Positions 43,659-57,316 of a stretch of 64,000 nucleotides of DNA are shown here, one piece after another. The position numbers and the translations under genes were made by a program. Each line of letters begins with the position of its first letter. Position 1 is the first letter of the stretch. Origin of the DNA: Isoetes taiwanensis (taxonomy: Eukaryota; Streptophyta; Lycopodiopsida; Isoetales; Isoetaceae); the NCBI GenBank assembly GCA_021234155.1, contig JAJEKV010000063.1, forward strand, positions 434,001 to 498,000, written 5' to 3'. A model generated the notes under the pieces. The model was not told the origin of the DNA, did no database searches, and worked only from the letters and a program-made list of their open reading frames with translations.

Positions 43659-46600
43659 ATGGTGGATGTTAAGGTGGATGCGAGGGAGGTGGAGTCTTTT
43701 CCCCAGGAAACTGGCGTCGGTGGTCTTCGGCAAGAGCACTGGAGAGCTCATGGTAAACATTGACTAATATCAATTATAATGATAGAATTTGGAATTGATC
43801 ACATGCTGCTTGTCCTCCTTACTTTGGAATCATGCAAAACCTGCTCTTTGTATGCACATATTCTAACAATCTATTATGTCATAGTAATGATGATATCTAA
43901 GGATGGCTCTTAATAAATGCAGACGTTGGGAACGGAGAAACTGAGTTATTAAAACAGGTGCCTGCTTATTCCGAAACAGACACTAAAGGTAGGCGCTTAT
44001 TCTTTGTCGCCCTATTGTTCTCAGGTAAGGTGTTCCTTATATGGAGCTTTTGCAAATGAACATTAGTTATTAGAGTAAGCTGCAAAATCAGTTTACTCTA
44101 AGAAGGTTTTAAATAAGGTTGGATAGAACATGGGGGCAAAATTACTTCTTATCTTGGTTAGGATTATACTGGAAGTAGCATGTGCTAGCTTTTGTTATTC
44201 TCCAATTTAATGAGAAGAAAGGTAGCTTATGTCAAATGTATAATGGAAAATCTGGTCTTGGCTCATGTACAAGAGATAACTGGTAGAACATGAGATTACC
44301 AGTTATGATAGAAATGAGAGAATTTTGTTGCCAAAAGTGATGACAACGAAATATGTTAGCTGCTGGTGCCCCGAACATTTTGCCCGTGTGTTTCTGTTGT
44401 TTATAAAAGTGCTATGCAACTTTTACCGAAGTTTAGTTTTGACTTTAAAATGTGTATGGATACCTTTACCTAGTTTATTTGCTGAGTATACGGGAATGAA
44501 AATTGACTGGCCTCCTTTAACCTTTGGTATTTTTGGATCTTGCAGATGTTTCAAGCACTGAAAGCAAGCCTCTTACACCAGAATGGCTCTTATCGAAACC
44601 ATCTGAATCTAGGCCGCCAGGAGCACCCATGGTAGCAGTAGTCTGTTTTGCTTGTAGTTTGGTTATTTGACTGTCATCTCCAAAAAGTGTATGGGCCATG
44701 TGTTCTTAGGCATGAAAATTTCTCTTCTTTACAGGATTGTCCAAAGACACCTGTGGCTGGGTATGGTGGTCATGACCCGCCAACTCGTCCAGCAGGTTCT
44801 CTTGCAGGCAGTCATGAAGTACGTGATGTGCCAGGAAGAGAACATTGGCGTGTAGATGGGGTACGTGATTCAGACAAAAAGGATTGGTGGCGTCCCAATA
44901 CTCTTGAAGTTGATAGTAATCGGCAGAACGAAAGCAATAATCGTCGCATATGGCGAGAAGAGGAGCGTGAGAGTAATAATGCTACTGTTCGTCGAGACCG
45001 CTGGAAGGAAGGAGATCAAATTGACTCAAGAAAAGGCCGTTGGGTAGCTGGTTCCTTTAGGGATTCAGCAGATAATAGACGTATACCTGACAGGTGGGCG
45101 GATACAGGAAATCGTGATGGAAACATTGACATGCGTCGTGATAAGTGGAATCCTAGCTGGGGACATGATGAGAAGGAGAAAGATAAGTGGGCTGATTCTG
45201 ACAAAGATGGAGACCACTACCGTGTGTATACTAATAATAGAGATATTGAGCGTGATAATGATGCACCACGTGATCGACCATGGCGGTCTCATTCTTTCAG
45301 TAATCGTGGCCGCAGTGATACCCCGGTGCTTGGTAGCACACCACCAAAGTTTGCTCCAGGCTTTGGCATGGGAAGAGGACGTGGTGATTCACCTTCAAGC
45401 TTTTCCGTCGGGCGTGGCCGGGCTGGTTTTAGTGTTGGGGCTACATACCATGGTCCGCCAGTACCTGGATCACCTATTGGTGCATCAGATATCGGGTTTC
45501 ATAGGCCTAGCAAGCTTGATGGGCTTTATCGGTATCCAAGGGGAAAGCTTTTGGATGTATATAGAGTTGGTCAACAGATACATGCATTTGCTCATTATCC
45601 AGAAGGCTTTACCGAAGTGTCCAAGCTTACTCAACCTGAACCGCTGGACCCTTTGGCTCTTATTGTTCCTGAAGCAGAAGAGGAGGTACACATTTTGTAT
45701 ACTTGAGCTTTCTTGTGATCAAGTGTCTGTTGTTTTTCATCTCTTTCTAGGATTTTGCATGGTTATGCCCACCTTTGAGCTGTTGAAAAAATAATGCCCA
45801 TGTTTTACTTCCTGTGGGCTGCATAGTTAACCCTAATATGACAGATTCAAATTTGCTGGAATGACCTCTGCCAATTTCCCATAGTGAAATGATTAGATGC
45901 CAATTTAAGTACCGCGGTAGCATTGCGTTGTCAAGAAATTACAAATTTGGTATCCGGTCCATGCTTTTCCTGCCTCTCTCATATCCTCTGCATTTTGCTT
46001 TCATGGTTGACATTTATTGGTTGTGGACATCAGCAGGCGTTGTGTAACTGCAGGCTGTCTTATTAGGGATCTATGAGGGACATATTGTCAGCAGTGGTGC
46101 AACTCAAAATACGCCAAAAGAGATACATGGGAATAGGCCTAGGGACGACACTGTTCGAGGCCGTCCACGTATTCTAAAGACCATGGGTAATATTAGGTGC
46201 CCTATACATCAAGTGGATTGAGTTTTTGAGTAAATAATAAGGATATGGCCTAATTCAAACAGGAGGGAGGGAGGACAGTAATTTTGACCGACGAAAGGAT
46301 GACGATTTTTATGACGATCCTAGTCTTAGCGACAGCCGTGTCGCTGAGGGTGTAATGGAGATGGAGTCACGCTTTGCGGATGCTGACAGTGCTGAAATTC
46401 ATACGCGTACAGAAGGTATTCAGGAAATATTTACATTCTTTATTGGCAGATCAAGCTCTGATGGTCAAAGAATCTTTTATTGTAGGCTTAAAGTCGGAGT
46501 CAGCATGGCGTCCAAGCCGATTAACAGAAGAGGCTCTTGCAACTCAATCCAGAGATGACAACTGGAAACGTGAGACTCCTGGTCGTAGTGACGGCATTTG

Positions 46601-49600
46601 GCGGCGGAGTGGGGATAGTTATTCTAAAGATAAAGATGGAAGACACAAAATGCAAAGTGAGGATGCTGATCGGGATGACCACGACTGGAGTAAAGGTGGT
46701 AGGAGCTATGAAGAAAAAGGTTTGAAACTTGACAATGGTATGTTGCGAGAAGAAATTGAACGGAAAAGTATAACCACCAGGGATTTCAAGAAACCTATGA
46801 GATATGCTTGTCCAGAGGAGCTTTTACTACTCTATACTGATCCACAAGGAGATATACAAGGTCCCTTTAGTGGGCAGGACATTATTGGCTGGTTTGAGAC
46901 AGGTTTTTTTGGTATAGAATTGCCTGTACGTCTGGCTGATGCACCTGAGGATAGTCCATTTGTGCCCCTTGGGAACGTCATGCCTCATTTGAAACCAAAA
47001 GCGAAAGTACCCCCGGGATTTGATGTAGTGAAACAAACAGAGGAATCGACATCCAGAACAGAATCAGAAATGATCTCCACAATGAAGAATGTGCAGAATA
47101 TTTCTGCAAATTACATTGAGCCTTATAGAGTTTCTTCAGTAGTGCCTGGTTTAGTCAACCAGCAGCTGCGAGATGCAATTGAAGGTATTCTTGTTTGCAG
47201 CTTTTGTGACAATACATTTTCTAAAATGTGTGATTATCACGTGTTTTCTACTGATTGATTTGCTGCTTATTGTTAACAAGAATACGAATTTTTGTAACAG
47301 GTAGTACACAGGATAAATTACCAAGGGTAAGTAGCTTTGGAGCAGTGCCTGATGCTGGCTATGAAGCTACTTTATTGGCTAGGAACAGGATGTCATCATT
47401 TCCTGGACCTCATATCCCTGGTGGACACATGCATCAGACTCCACCAGAGATTTCTGGAGACTGGAGTGGAACTGGAATGACTTCAAATGCTGCATTCCTT
47501 GGTTTGCCAGCTACACCTGGACGTCAGACATCAGACTTGTCTAGAAAACCAGACAGTTTGTCACATCTCCCAAGCAATGCACTGGGAATTGATCCAAATT
47601 GGGCTGGTATGTTGAATCCTGAGCTGGCAGTTCCTGGTGTTGGACATAACCCTCTTGAAAACTTGAGCCCCCTTCAGCAACTTGAATTTATGAAGCACTT
47701 TGGTAGCATGAAGGCTGAATCGAAGATTCCACATCAGGTTCCATTACAGCAGCAGCATTCACAGAACTTCCAGTCACATTCTCAAATGGCATCAGGGCAT
47801 GTTTTGGAGGATATTTTAGCACAAGAATATTTTATGCAGCAGCAAGCCAAGCAACAGCAACAACAGAGAGCTGAATTATCATTATCTGGACTGCCTGTGT
47901 ATGATCCAATTTTAAGGATGAAACAGCAGCAGCAGATACAGCCTCAGCAATTGCAACAGCTGCAACAATTGCAACAGCAACAGCAGCTACAACAGCTGCA
48001 GCAGCAACACTTGCAGCAACTGCAGCAACAGCAGCAGCAGCAACTTCGTGTTGAGCATTTGTTGCTGCCACAATCTCACCCTCGTCTCTCTGCTTACGAT
48101 TCTCATCAAGTTCCATCTGGATTAAACAATGGGGGCCTTGAGTCCATCATTCCTCATCAATCTAAGGATGCAGATATGCACTTTGTTGAACAGCTATCTA
48201 GACCTATTGGTGCTCCGTTTGATCAGCTTGTTCAATTAACAAAACAACAGGATTCAAGGGGTCAACTTGCACAATCTGAAGAAAGTCAATTACTACGCCA
48301 ATTTGGCGTAAGTGAAGAGAAACGTATCTCCGGTGTTTGGGAAGCTGATGAGTCTGGCCAGTTGCGGACTCAAGCATTTTCTTCTCCATCGTTGGAAACT
48401 ATGCAGCATCAACAGATGCGTCATTTGCAACATCAATCTAGCTTCCCGTCACCTCATCGCCAGATTCAACAGGACCGAAGAATTCGTCAGAATAGTGTTG
48501 GTAATTTATATGATTCAGGCATATTTAATGATGAAAGAGGCCCTCCTGCATTGTCCAAGGATGTTGCCTCGCGTTTTTCAGAGGTCGAGATCTTGGCAGA
48601 AAAACTCACTGCTGGCATGCAGTTTGACAATCCATCACCTCAACATTCATCTGTTTCACAAATAGCAAGCCAGGACAAGGTGGATGCATTGCTGCAAGCT
48701 TGGGCTGCTTCATCAGGCCTGGATAGGCAAATGGTTTTGACTGAAGAAAAACATTCTTCAGGGATGGTTGAATCTGCTCCTGGATGGCAATCAGTAAATG
48801 CTGAAGGGATACAACGTTTTGGGTCAAAGGAAGTCCATGATATATCACAAGTTGGTCCCGAAGAAATTGTACCTGAGGTCACTGAAAGGCTTAACATTGG
48901 CGAAATCATGTCAAATGCTGCAATCAAGCATGCTATACAACCGACTAAGCCGAGCGAATCCAATGCTAATTTTGTGCTTGATAAGACGAGCAATAATGAG
49001 CTCATATCAAGTGCTGCAGTTGAGAAGGTTGTACAGTCAGCTAAGCCGAGGGAACCTAAGAACAACTTGTTGCCTGAAGCGACAGTTGTAATCGCTGATA
49101 TGGAAACGGAAATCATGACTCCTGCAGATGCCCATAATAAGACTAGCTTAGCTTCTACTGCATCCTTAAGTCAGCAAGATATCATTGATGATGGTGATTT
49201 TGTAGAGCCCAAGGAGGTAAAAAAAAATAAACGGCGATCTTCAAAAAACAAAAGCGCTGGTAGTAAAGCTGCTGCAATGACAACTTCTGAACCAATGGTA
49301 CCTGCACCTGCGTCAAAGAAAGAGACAGGGCGTCAGGTCCAGCAGGAGGTCAAGGAGGTCCTTCCTTCTCCCCCAAAAGGACCTTCCTTAGGAGACTATT
49401 TGACTGTTAAAGAAGAAGTACACAACTCCCCGCAGTTGCCAGCATGGTCAGTTGATGTAAGTAAACAGGCCAGAGCCACAACATCCTTAAAGGAAATTCA
49501 GGAAGCTGAACGGGCAGCAAGGGAAGAGAAAGAGAGGCAGTTAGTATTTCAACAGCAGCAAATGGTGCTTCAGCAGCAGCAACAACAGCAGCAGTTGCAG

Positions 49601-50847
49601 CAATTGCAAGCAGCTGCTTCCCCAAAACCAGCAGTAGTGCGTGCTTCTGGTGTCAACGGTTCTGCTTGGCAACGGCCATCAGTCCCTTCAACTCCTACGT
49701 CTCAAACAGTTTCTGCACCACCAGTAAATGTAAAAAGTAAGGTGGGCACTATTGATGATGATGATCTCTTTTGGGATTATAGCGAGGATGTTTTTACACT
49801 CGGCAATGTTAAGCAAAGTCAAAAATCAGAGAAGTATGTTCATATTACGTTCCTAACTTATTATAGTTTGGATTAGCATATTAAATTCTATGTCTCTCCT
49901 AATTGTTGCTGATATTCTGCTTGGTTTGCAGGCCCCAGTTCCCTGTGCTAACTTCTTCAAAAGGAAGTTCATCTAAGCCTATACCGATAAAAGTTGCCAC
50001 AGGAAGCACAGGTACTGGCACATTTAGACAAGCTAGTGCAGCCCCAGCAGCACCTCAACCAAGTGCTTCGGATTTCCCTTCTTTGTCATCCCCTGTGGTT
50101 TCAAAGGCAAATACGGTTCCCTCAAAGTCGAAAAAGCAAGGCCTTAGCAAAAAAGGTATTCCTAGGTTTCTTCATGATCCATCAGTTCTCAGAATTTCTG
50201 ACTAACTGCACCTTACATTATCCAGATGATGCCCCTTCAAAGGTGTTAGCAGCTAGTACAAAGGTGTTAGCAGCTAGTACAGATGGCCAAGCATTTCGAC
50301 AGTGGTGTGAGATCCAGATGCAGCAGCTCACAGGGAATGATGGTATCTATTATGTATATTTACTTGCATAAGATCTATATTTATGTGTCGCACTCCTAAT
50401 AAGAATGCTCCTTTGCCCAATATCTCAGATGTGACTCTGCTCGAGTTCTGTGTGTCATTGCCTTCATCTGTGGAAGCTGGCGAGTACATAACTGAGTATC
50501 TGGGCCGTAGTCCTAACGTGGAAGCCTTCAAGACTGAATTTCTTAGGAAGAGAGAAAGCTTACCTCCTGCAGCTATTTATTCTGTTTTCAATATTAGTGA
50601 TGCAGTTATTAAAGATGAGGTGCGCAGGGGGAAATCTCTTGGCAAGAAAATTGATGATAGGTCTAAAGGCCTCTCTCAAAGCTCTAATAAAGCTGAGGAG
50701 AGCTTTGCCAGTGATTTCGAAAATGGATCAAAAGGTGGTAAGAAGAAGAATAAGAAGGGGAAAAAGGTTGTAGATCCATCTCTCCTTGGTTTTAGTGTCA
50801 CAAGCAACCGGATAATGATGGGAGAAATACAGCGAGTTGAAGACTGA
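43659..50847 (+). CDS. EXA1: GYF-domain protein, plant EXA1/GIGYF type
   Basis: Eleven exons join in one frame to 5511 bases (1836 codons plus stop): 43659-43752, 43923-43988, 44546-44631, 44735-45685, 46054-46186, 46263-46415, 46450-47184, 47301-49833, 49932-50155, 50226-50342, 50429-50847. All introns are GT-AG. Family motifs appear in order: [10 protein letters not shown] near the N-terminus; an RD/DRW-rich region; a canonical eIF4E-binding motif YPRGKLL at about residue 349; a GYF domain ([20 protein letters not shown], then GFFG) at about 610-675; [16 protein letters not shown]; Gln-rich tracts at about 946-988 and 1489-1510; and a conserved C-terminus from [10 protein letters not shown]. 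Plant EXA1 binds eIF4E-family proteins, represses translation, dampens immune-receptor accumulation and is needed for potexvirus infection. Arabidopsis EXA1 is about 1.7 thousand residues, so this is full length. The acceptor of exon 7 is the least certain. Confidence 0.93.
50240..50281 (+). repeat. In-frame 21-bp duplication in exon 10 of the GYF gene
   Basis: Units 50240-50260 and 50261-50281 are identical and duplicate seven residues (KVLAAST) just before the conserved C-terminal region. The frame is kept, so it is tolerated or neutral. Confidence 0.9.
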
Positions 50848-53800
50848 GGGTCACAGCATGTCAACCGATATTTCTCATGTAACATAGATTTTGTGCTGCT
50901 GTAAAATACAGAAATGTAAGCTTTTCCGGCAAATGGAATTGTGCCTTTCAGAGTGTAATATTTGAGTCCGTGGTAAGTGGTTGTGACGTTCCGAGCTAAC
51001 TTCATTGTATCATGGAACTTGTTGATCAATGAAGCAATGCCAGTTACTGTATTGTTTGAGCATCAGTTCTGTGTCACACGATTAAAAATTGGGACGCAGA
51101 AGTCAATTTACTGTGCTGCCACACAATTTAGGAGTGCCACAGTAAAAGATAAGTCAGTTTTGCAGAATTTGTCTGCTTTATGCAGCATCAATTTTGGATG
51201 GCTAGTTTATTCAATAGATTTGAGTTGGTGCACCTTGATGTGTTCCATTCCATCTTACATGGATAATATTTGTCCAACGCAGGGCCTTTCTTTTCTTTTT
51301 GATAATAGCAAAGAGGAGGCATGAAATAAATCAGCTAGTACAAGAGAGTATGCAGGAGATTTGGATGTGGACCTTGGCTGAGTAATTCAATGTGAAGTTT
51401 TATAAGTGGCGATTTTAAAGTTCTGAACCGCGTCACATTTGGGGAGTATAAAGGACGTGCTAATTTATTTGGGTTTGTTTTTTTTATTTAGCATTCGGTT
51501 TTTATGCTCTGTCGAACAATGTGTTTTGTTGGCCCTTCTTATTATGACCGTCCAATTTCGATTAAGAATCTAGGAAAAAGATACGTTTGCAAATTCTATT
51601 GGACAGAGTTTTAGAAACTGCATCACCTAAAAACAAGGTGCAGCAGGAAATAGATACGTTTCCAAGTTCCATTGAAATGAATTCTAGGAACTGCATCACC
51701 TAGAAACAAGGTGCTGATGCACGGAAGGTTGCCTTCTGTCCATTGTGGAAATTATTATGCCTTCATTAATGATCCCAAATCAGGAAATTTTGTGCAGCTT
51801 TTGGTACCCAAAGGATCGAACTGCTTTGTTGACCCAGATAGTATCACCAATTTTGATTTCTGAGCAAAATTTAGGAGCATTGAAAGAATTGTTATGTTCA
51901 CTAGGAATCAATACCTTTTTCAACTAAAGCCTAACTGTAATAAGTTTGATGGGGCTTTAAGAAGTAAAGGGGCAATTTGCATAGTCGAACCCGTTGGTAA
52001 ATTTGGTTGAGATTTGGATGCTGGATGCTTCAGCAGTTTGAGGTTTTGAAGTAACCAGTCTTTGTTTTTAAACCTTCGAGCAAACCAAACACCCAAAAGG
52101 ACGGACCCTTAACAAGGCATAATAAATGATACAAATGCCTTTATTTGGCATGGTTATTCTCAATGTTTGCATTTGCTCGAATTTTCAACATCCTTAGTAC
52201 TTGCATTGACAAATTGAAACACCATATAAAGGGGGTCAATCCTTTCCATCTGCCCATTTTTTTCTTCCCCACAAGAAGCTAATCTGTAGGGCAATATCAC
52301 ATTGGCTCTATGTTTTCTGATAAACCATCTGGCTCTATGTTTTCTGATAAACCATCCGAAAAACATGGGATCTTCTTTCAAATTAAAATTTTCATAAACA
52401 GAGCAAAAACTTAACCACGATCTGACAAATAAAGGCATAATAAAAGGACCGACCAATTATGCCTTCATTTTGTTATGCCTTGCTTCCTTAGCAAGCCTTA
52501 AATTTGGTGGGTTAGGTATCATTCTTGGGGGCAAGGGAAATTTTTTACCATTGAATAGAAAAGCTTAGGAAAAAGTTGTTTTTCAATAGAAATTAAAAAT
52601 ACATATGTATTATTACTATTATATATACAAGAATTTATCACGGCGGCCGTCGCCACCACTAGTTTGTACTTTTTAATGTATGTATGCAAGAAATTGAATT
52701 GCTTTGAAGTGCAAATGAAAGAGAAGTAGATAAATATATAATGGGGCACATCTTTGTCGAAAATCTAGGATGATTTTAAGCTACAATGGAAAACTTGAGC
52801 CCATATTGCTTTTTGTATCTAAGTGGTAGCCTCCCACTTAGGTTGAAGCTTCCATCCATCCAATGTAAACTACACAACGTGCAATATGAATCAACAACGA
52901 AATTGTAATGGATGTGATGTTGAAACTTCATTCTAACACAATCAACAACGAAATTGTAATGGAACATTCTAGCATAGATAAAACTGTGATGTTGAAACTT
53001 CATTGTAACACAAGTACTCTCAGCTATGTTACACCATGCAAAGCCCATTCGTAGAGAGAGTTATTCTAAAGAAGAATTATGGATAAAACAACGAGAAGAG
53101 CCAAATATTAGGGTAATAATATTGGCGCAACCATGCCTTCTCTTACACTTGTAAATGTAGCAGATTTAACTGCACTACCAACAATATGTTGCTCATCTTA
53201 CAATGGACTCAGTGTTGTAATTATTGTTGTTGCATATTGTCGTTCTACTGCAAGACGTATGAAGGTCAAAACCTTGTATCAAAGCGATATTTAACATCTC
53301 TGAAGAATCAAGAAACCCAAAGTTTAAATCAAGCTTCAAACAAAGCTCCCTATTTGCTTATATTCAATTACAAAATTCAATGTCTTAGCCCATCTATATA
53401 ACAAACTCAAAGTATCAGTTGCTTCTATACTTTTACCATCAAACAAACTATATAACAAAAGACCATTTTGGATTGAGCATATCAAGGTATGGATTGAGCA
53501 TATCAAGATAATTGTTTCAAAAGATGCAATACTTACCTTTCCAAAATCTCTTCATCTTTTTTGCTCTTCAGCTTGAGTCATCTAGACCGGTTTTGAACTT
53601 AGATTGTGCTTCACAAATTGTGTATGAATATTGAACTCAGAAGCTTGAAGACGAACATGATCAGCTCAACGAACTTACTGAATAGTCTCACAAGGAAATG
53701 AATAACTGCTAGTCATATGACATACACATCCTATATAACATAGATTTTGCATCCACTTCCACATCTCCAGCTTGTAGACCTTTGAATCTGTAACTGCCCT

Positions 53801-54700
53801 TCTTTTTTTGCAGGAATAATTGTGAATCTTGATCCCTATCAAGATGACAACTTGACGGATTACAAACTGCATTGTACAAACCTGTAAGGAGCCATGAAAT
53901 AATGATCAGATAATTTAACACTAGACCTATCCCTGGGAGCATTCCTGATCCATGGACCAGAACTGGCCCACATGACCTATGCCAATTAAACCCATGTAAC
54001 TCACGAAAGAAATTTCAATTTTATAATATACCACCATCATTTGAGTCTTCACTTATTTCTTAATGACCTTTGAGAATTCCAAGACCAATGGGGTCACCTA
54101 TACCTTGTGGTGATTGCTCAAACATTGGAGAATTTGGCAGTTTCTGCACCAGTCCAGAACGGCCTTCTTCGATATTTCTAAAATAAAGTGACCTAAGTCT
54201 TGCTAAAGTTGGAGGTATTTGCATGTTTATCATAGACCACATTGAGTTTTATGTTTCCATGTTTTCTTGCTATCATCTGACATCGGTGGAAGCAGCCAAT
54301 ATTTTGGTCAAAAAAGCTGCTTGAGGTTCAAGAATTATTTCTCTCATATTATAACAAGTTTTGACTTAATTCTTGTGGCCATGAGTTGCTAATTATACGA
54401 GCTATAGTTTCATGATTTTTGGAGTGTTCATAAGCCATGTTAACCTCAATATTTACCAAAAGATTCTACTATACAGAATTCTGGACAAAAGTACATGTTA
54501 AAATGCTCCAATAACCACCATCAATAATGCCATGTGGGTAATAAATAATGTGTTCTATTTATATCTACAAAGAACATAAATGCATCTCCGCTCCTGGATC
54601 TCTCTGATCGTCGAATCACTGCCGGTGTCTAGTAGGTATTATATGCGATGGGCGAGATATAGGCTATAGCCTGTGTTAGGGTGGTGGCGACATGGGGCGG
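50848..54700. other. 3' flank and intergenic sequence with short repeats; no gene recognised
   Basis: AT-rich. A 27-bp tandem pair lies at 52303-52356 (TGGCTCTATGTTTTCTGATA and onward). 52890-53013 holds two interleaved repeats: ATCAACAACGAAATTGTAAT, and TGTGATGTTGAAACTTCATT, each twice. 51610-51710 repeats a stretch around GAAACTGCATCACCTA. A TATGGATTGAGCATATCAAG repeat lies near 53470-53510. Small frames are not supported. Confidence 0.5.
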
Positions 54701-54729
54701 ATTGATGGTGCAACTGTCCGGTTGACGTC

Positions 54730-55620
54730 ATGCAGGCTGTGGGACTAGTGCGGCCTGTGCTGCGGCCTTTGCTTTCTGAAGCCTTGGGCTCAGCTCCTGC
54801 TGGGATTGCTACTGCCTTACCAATTCATGCAAGGACCGCTGCAGTTCTCCATGAGCCTCTGCATGGAGGCCCTTGCCTTGCTCGGCAAATGGCCGCCTGC
54901 AGCTTCTGCACCTTCCGATCTCGAGCAGCGAGGCTGTGCTCAAGTTCCAGCAAGCGGTTGTCCAGGGTAGGGTTCACTGCCGATGAAGGCACTTCCCGTG
55001 AGTCAAACCTACTCTGGAGGTCTCTTAGCTGTGACTGGCTTTCCTCAAAGGCCGCCTGAATGCCTCGTGTCATGTTGGTAGCTTCCTCAACTTCTTTTCA
55101 AAGGCGAGAGATGGTTGCCATCATCTCCTGTTCGGCCCATTGCCTATCCCCTATTATGGCTTCCATGGTAGTAGACAAGGCGTCCATGCAAGCATGCAAG
55201 TCCGCGAGATCTTGCTTGTCCTATTGCCTCTCGAAGTGTGCCAAGCGGATGTCGTCTTTCATCTGCTGGGTGCGAGTCTCCAACTCTACGATTCGATATT
55301 TCTCCACCGTCAGTTGCCTTCTTAGCAGGTGGGATATTGAGGACTGCACCTCTTTTGTCAGGCCTGCAATTCGGGTACTGTTACCTCAATTCGCCTCAAA
55401 ATATTTCCACGCTTCTGCCAATGCTTGGTTTATCGTGGGACCTGAGCAACTATCAATAGTTTGTCGGACCGACCTTGTTGATTGGGCCTTCGCATGTGCC
55501 CCTTCCTCATGGAAGAGGGTTCTCTCTTGTCTCGCTGTCTACTCTGGGCCATCTTCGTAGTGGCCCCTCAACTTGGTCTTCCCCAGAGGGTTCATCATGC
55601 GAGGGGGCATAAGGTCGTCG
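54730..55620 (-). pseudogene. Degenerate coiled-coil ORF, probably retroelement-derived
   Basis: The minus strand encodes, with shifts, a helical Gln/Glu/Arg/Leu-rich product: FEESQSQLRDLQSRFDSREV, LLELEHSLAARDRKVQKLQA, and upstream a piece with many Met/Asp/Ala. The region is GC-richer than its flank. Similar stand-alone coiled-coil proteins with a Ser/Pro-rich head are seen in plant Ty3/gypsy-related elements, like the segment at 13882-14655, but no enzyme domain is present. I do not recognise the family. Confidence 0.35.
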
Positions 55621-57000
55621 GTGTTCCTAGGCAAGAGGTTGGATTAAAGGGGGCTGGGCATCCAGATTGGGATCAAGGTAGGAGGGTGGCCATAGCTGTT
55701 TGGGGTAAAGGAGACGAGGTCCAGGCAGAAATTAGGGCAAAGCAGAGGTGTTGCTTCAAAGAGGTTTGGATGCTTAGAATCCATAATGAAGACTCAAAAA
55801 TCTCGTTGATATAACAACTTGGGCTATGGTGGTAAAACCCTAGTGAGAGAATGGGCAGAGAAGTGTCGCTTCAAAGAGGTTTTGGATGCTTAGAATGGGG
55901 TTGGGGAGGAGGGAGGGAGGGGGAGAGGGATGGGTATGTTATGAATAAATACGATCTAACTAAATTGGTATATTGTTTATATTTATCACACAGTACCACT
56001 CGATTGGCTGGGGAAAAACTAGCGTTGAAGCAAAAGGTCTGTAGCTTGATAAATGGCCGATTAGGCTTCGGTGCAACTAGAGCATTGTAGAGAGGTCAAA
56101 TCACCCAAGGAGTGCCGAATCTGGCAAATTGTTACATGGCTGGCATTGGATGCTTCCAGCATACCAATTGGTGCGGTATAGATACTGCTACCCTTTTGAG
56201 AAAAAGGAACACAATTTTTCCCCGAGAAAGCATCCTCCTATTCTGTTGTATTCTCTTACATGTTGGGAAAGCATCTCAGAAGAGCCAAGAGGTCTTGCCT
56301 TTGGTTTTTTTTGGTTTTGGGGGAGGGGAGAGGAGAGGGCGAGGGTCAAGGACACCGAGGGTAGTGGCGGAACAGTGATGGATGCAGTACTTGGCTATGA
56401 CAATCTAAGTCTATTAGGATTACTGAACCGACAACAACCATGAGCTTGTAATTCATTACATTCTCTAATTTTATTACTACAAGTTATTCCCTTGAAAATA
56501 TTTCAGGATATGGGTTTTCTTATACATCCTTATTGCACTATCCTTATTGTTTCTTTTGGATCATTGGATCCAAGCATAGTTCCATGAATATGCCAAATAA
56601 AGGGCCGCGGAATTTACACATCAGCCCCACGTATAAGTTTGCGCACCCCATATGCCTAAATACGTATATACATACATGGTATACTTAATTCCATACACAT
56701 AAGAAATGCATAAACTACCATTGTGCATTCACAAGGCACAGATAACAAGAGACGAGAGTGAAAAACAGATAGGAAGAAATACGAGTGGAGAGGTGCCATT
56801 CAATGAAAACATCATATAGCCTGAACAAAAATACATTTTTAGCAGAAGTTGGAGTCTTCTTCTGACTCCGAACCTCCTAGTTGCCCTGGATTCTACAGGT
56901 TTCAGACTGCAAACTTCGAAGCCTAGATTCATAAACCAAGTCCACATAGAAGCCTCAGAAAAAGCCTCACAGAAAAGCTGTTTACAACAACAGATAGTTA
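55621..57000. other. No gene recognised
   Basis: Includes purine-rich low-complexity DNA at 55895-55935 and 56310-56345 and AT-rich stretches. Open frames at 55851-56090 and 56112-56443 lack any recognisable domain. Confidence 0.35.
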
Positions 57001-57039
57001 AAGCATGTCTGCATCTGGCCGCCCTTCTGCGTTCTCGCC

Positions 57040-57271
57040 TCACCTCAGAAATAGAGCTCTTCCTTCGCTGTTCTCACCCTTCTTTGCCCTTCCTCGCCCG
57101 ACCTCAGAAATAGACCTCCTCTGCATCCGGCTTCCTCTGTATCGCGAAGGAGGCTCCAGGGCAGCGGGAGCAGCATCTGGCCAACCCGCCATGGCCGCCA
57201 TCTCCTCCAGCACATGGGGGCGAGGATCAGCCGCCCGCCATGCTCGGACGACCGCTGCCACGAATCTGTAA
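57040..57271 (-). CDS. Possible unrecognised exon
   Basis: A GC-rich minus-strand frame begins right after an acceptor-like TTCTGTTACAG and encodes FVAAVVRAWRAADPRPHVLE followed by a Met/Ala/Trp/Pro stretch. Composition and acceptor suggest an exon, but no family is recognised and no neighbouring exon is found. CCTCAGAAATAGA occurs at about 57042 and 57101, a small internal duplication. Confidence 0.25.
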
Positions 57272-57316
57272 CAGAAAACCATAGGCATGCCAAAAAAAAG
57301 TTTCACAAAGCCAAAA

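Noticed and set aside
45016..45292. Minus-strand frames inside exon 4 of the GYF gene
   Set aside because: Shadows of the Arg/Asp-rich coding sequence.
47832..48116. Minus-strand Ala/Val-rich frame of 94 codons
   Set aside because: It is the reverse shadow of the CAG-rich glutamine tract in the EXA1-type gene.
52890..53013. CRISPR-like spaced repeats
   Set aside because: Only two copies of each repeat, in a plant genome; this is local duplication.
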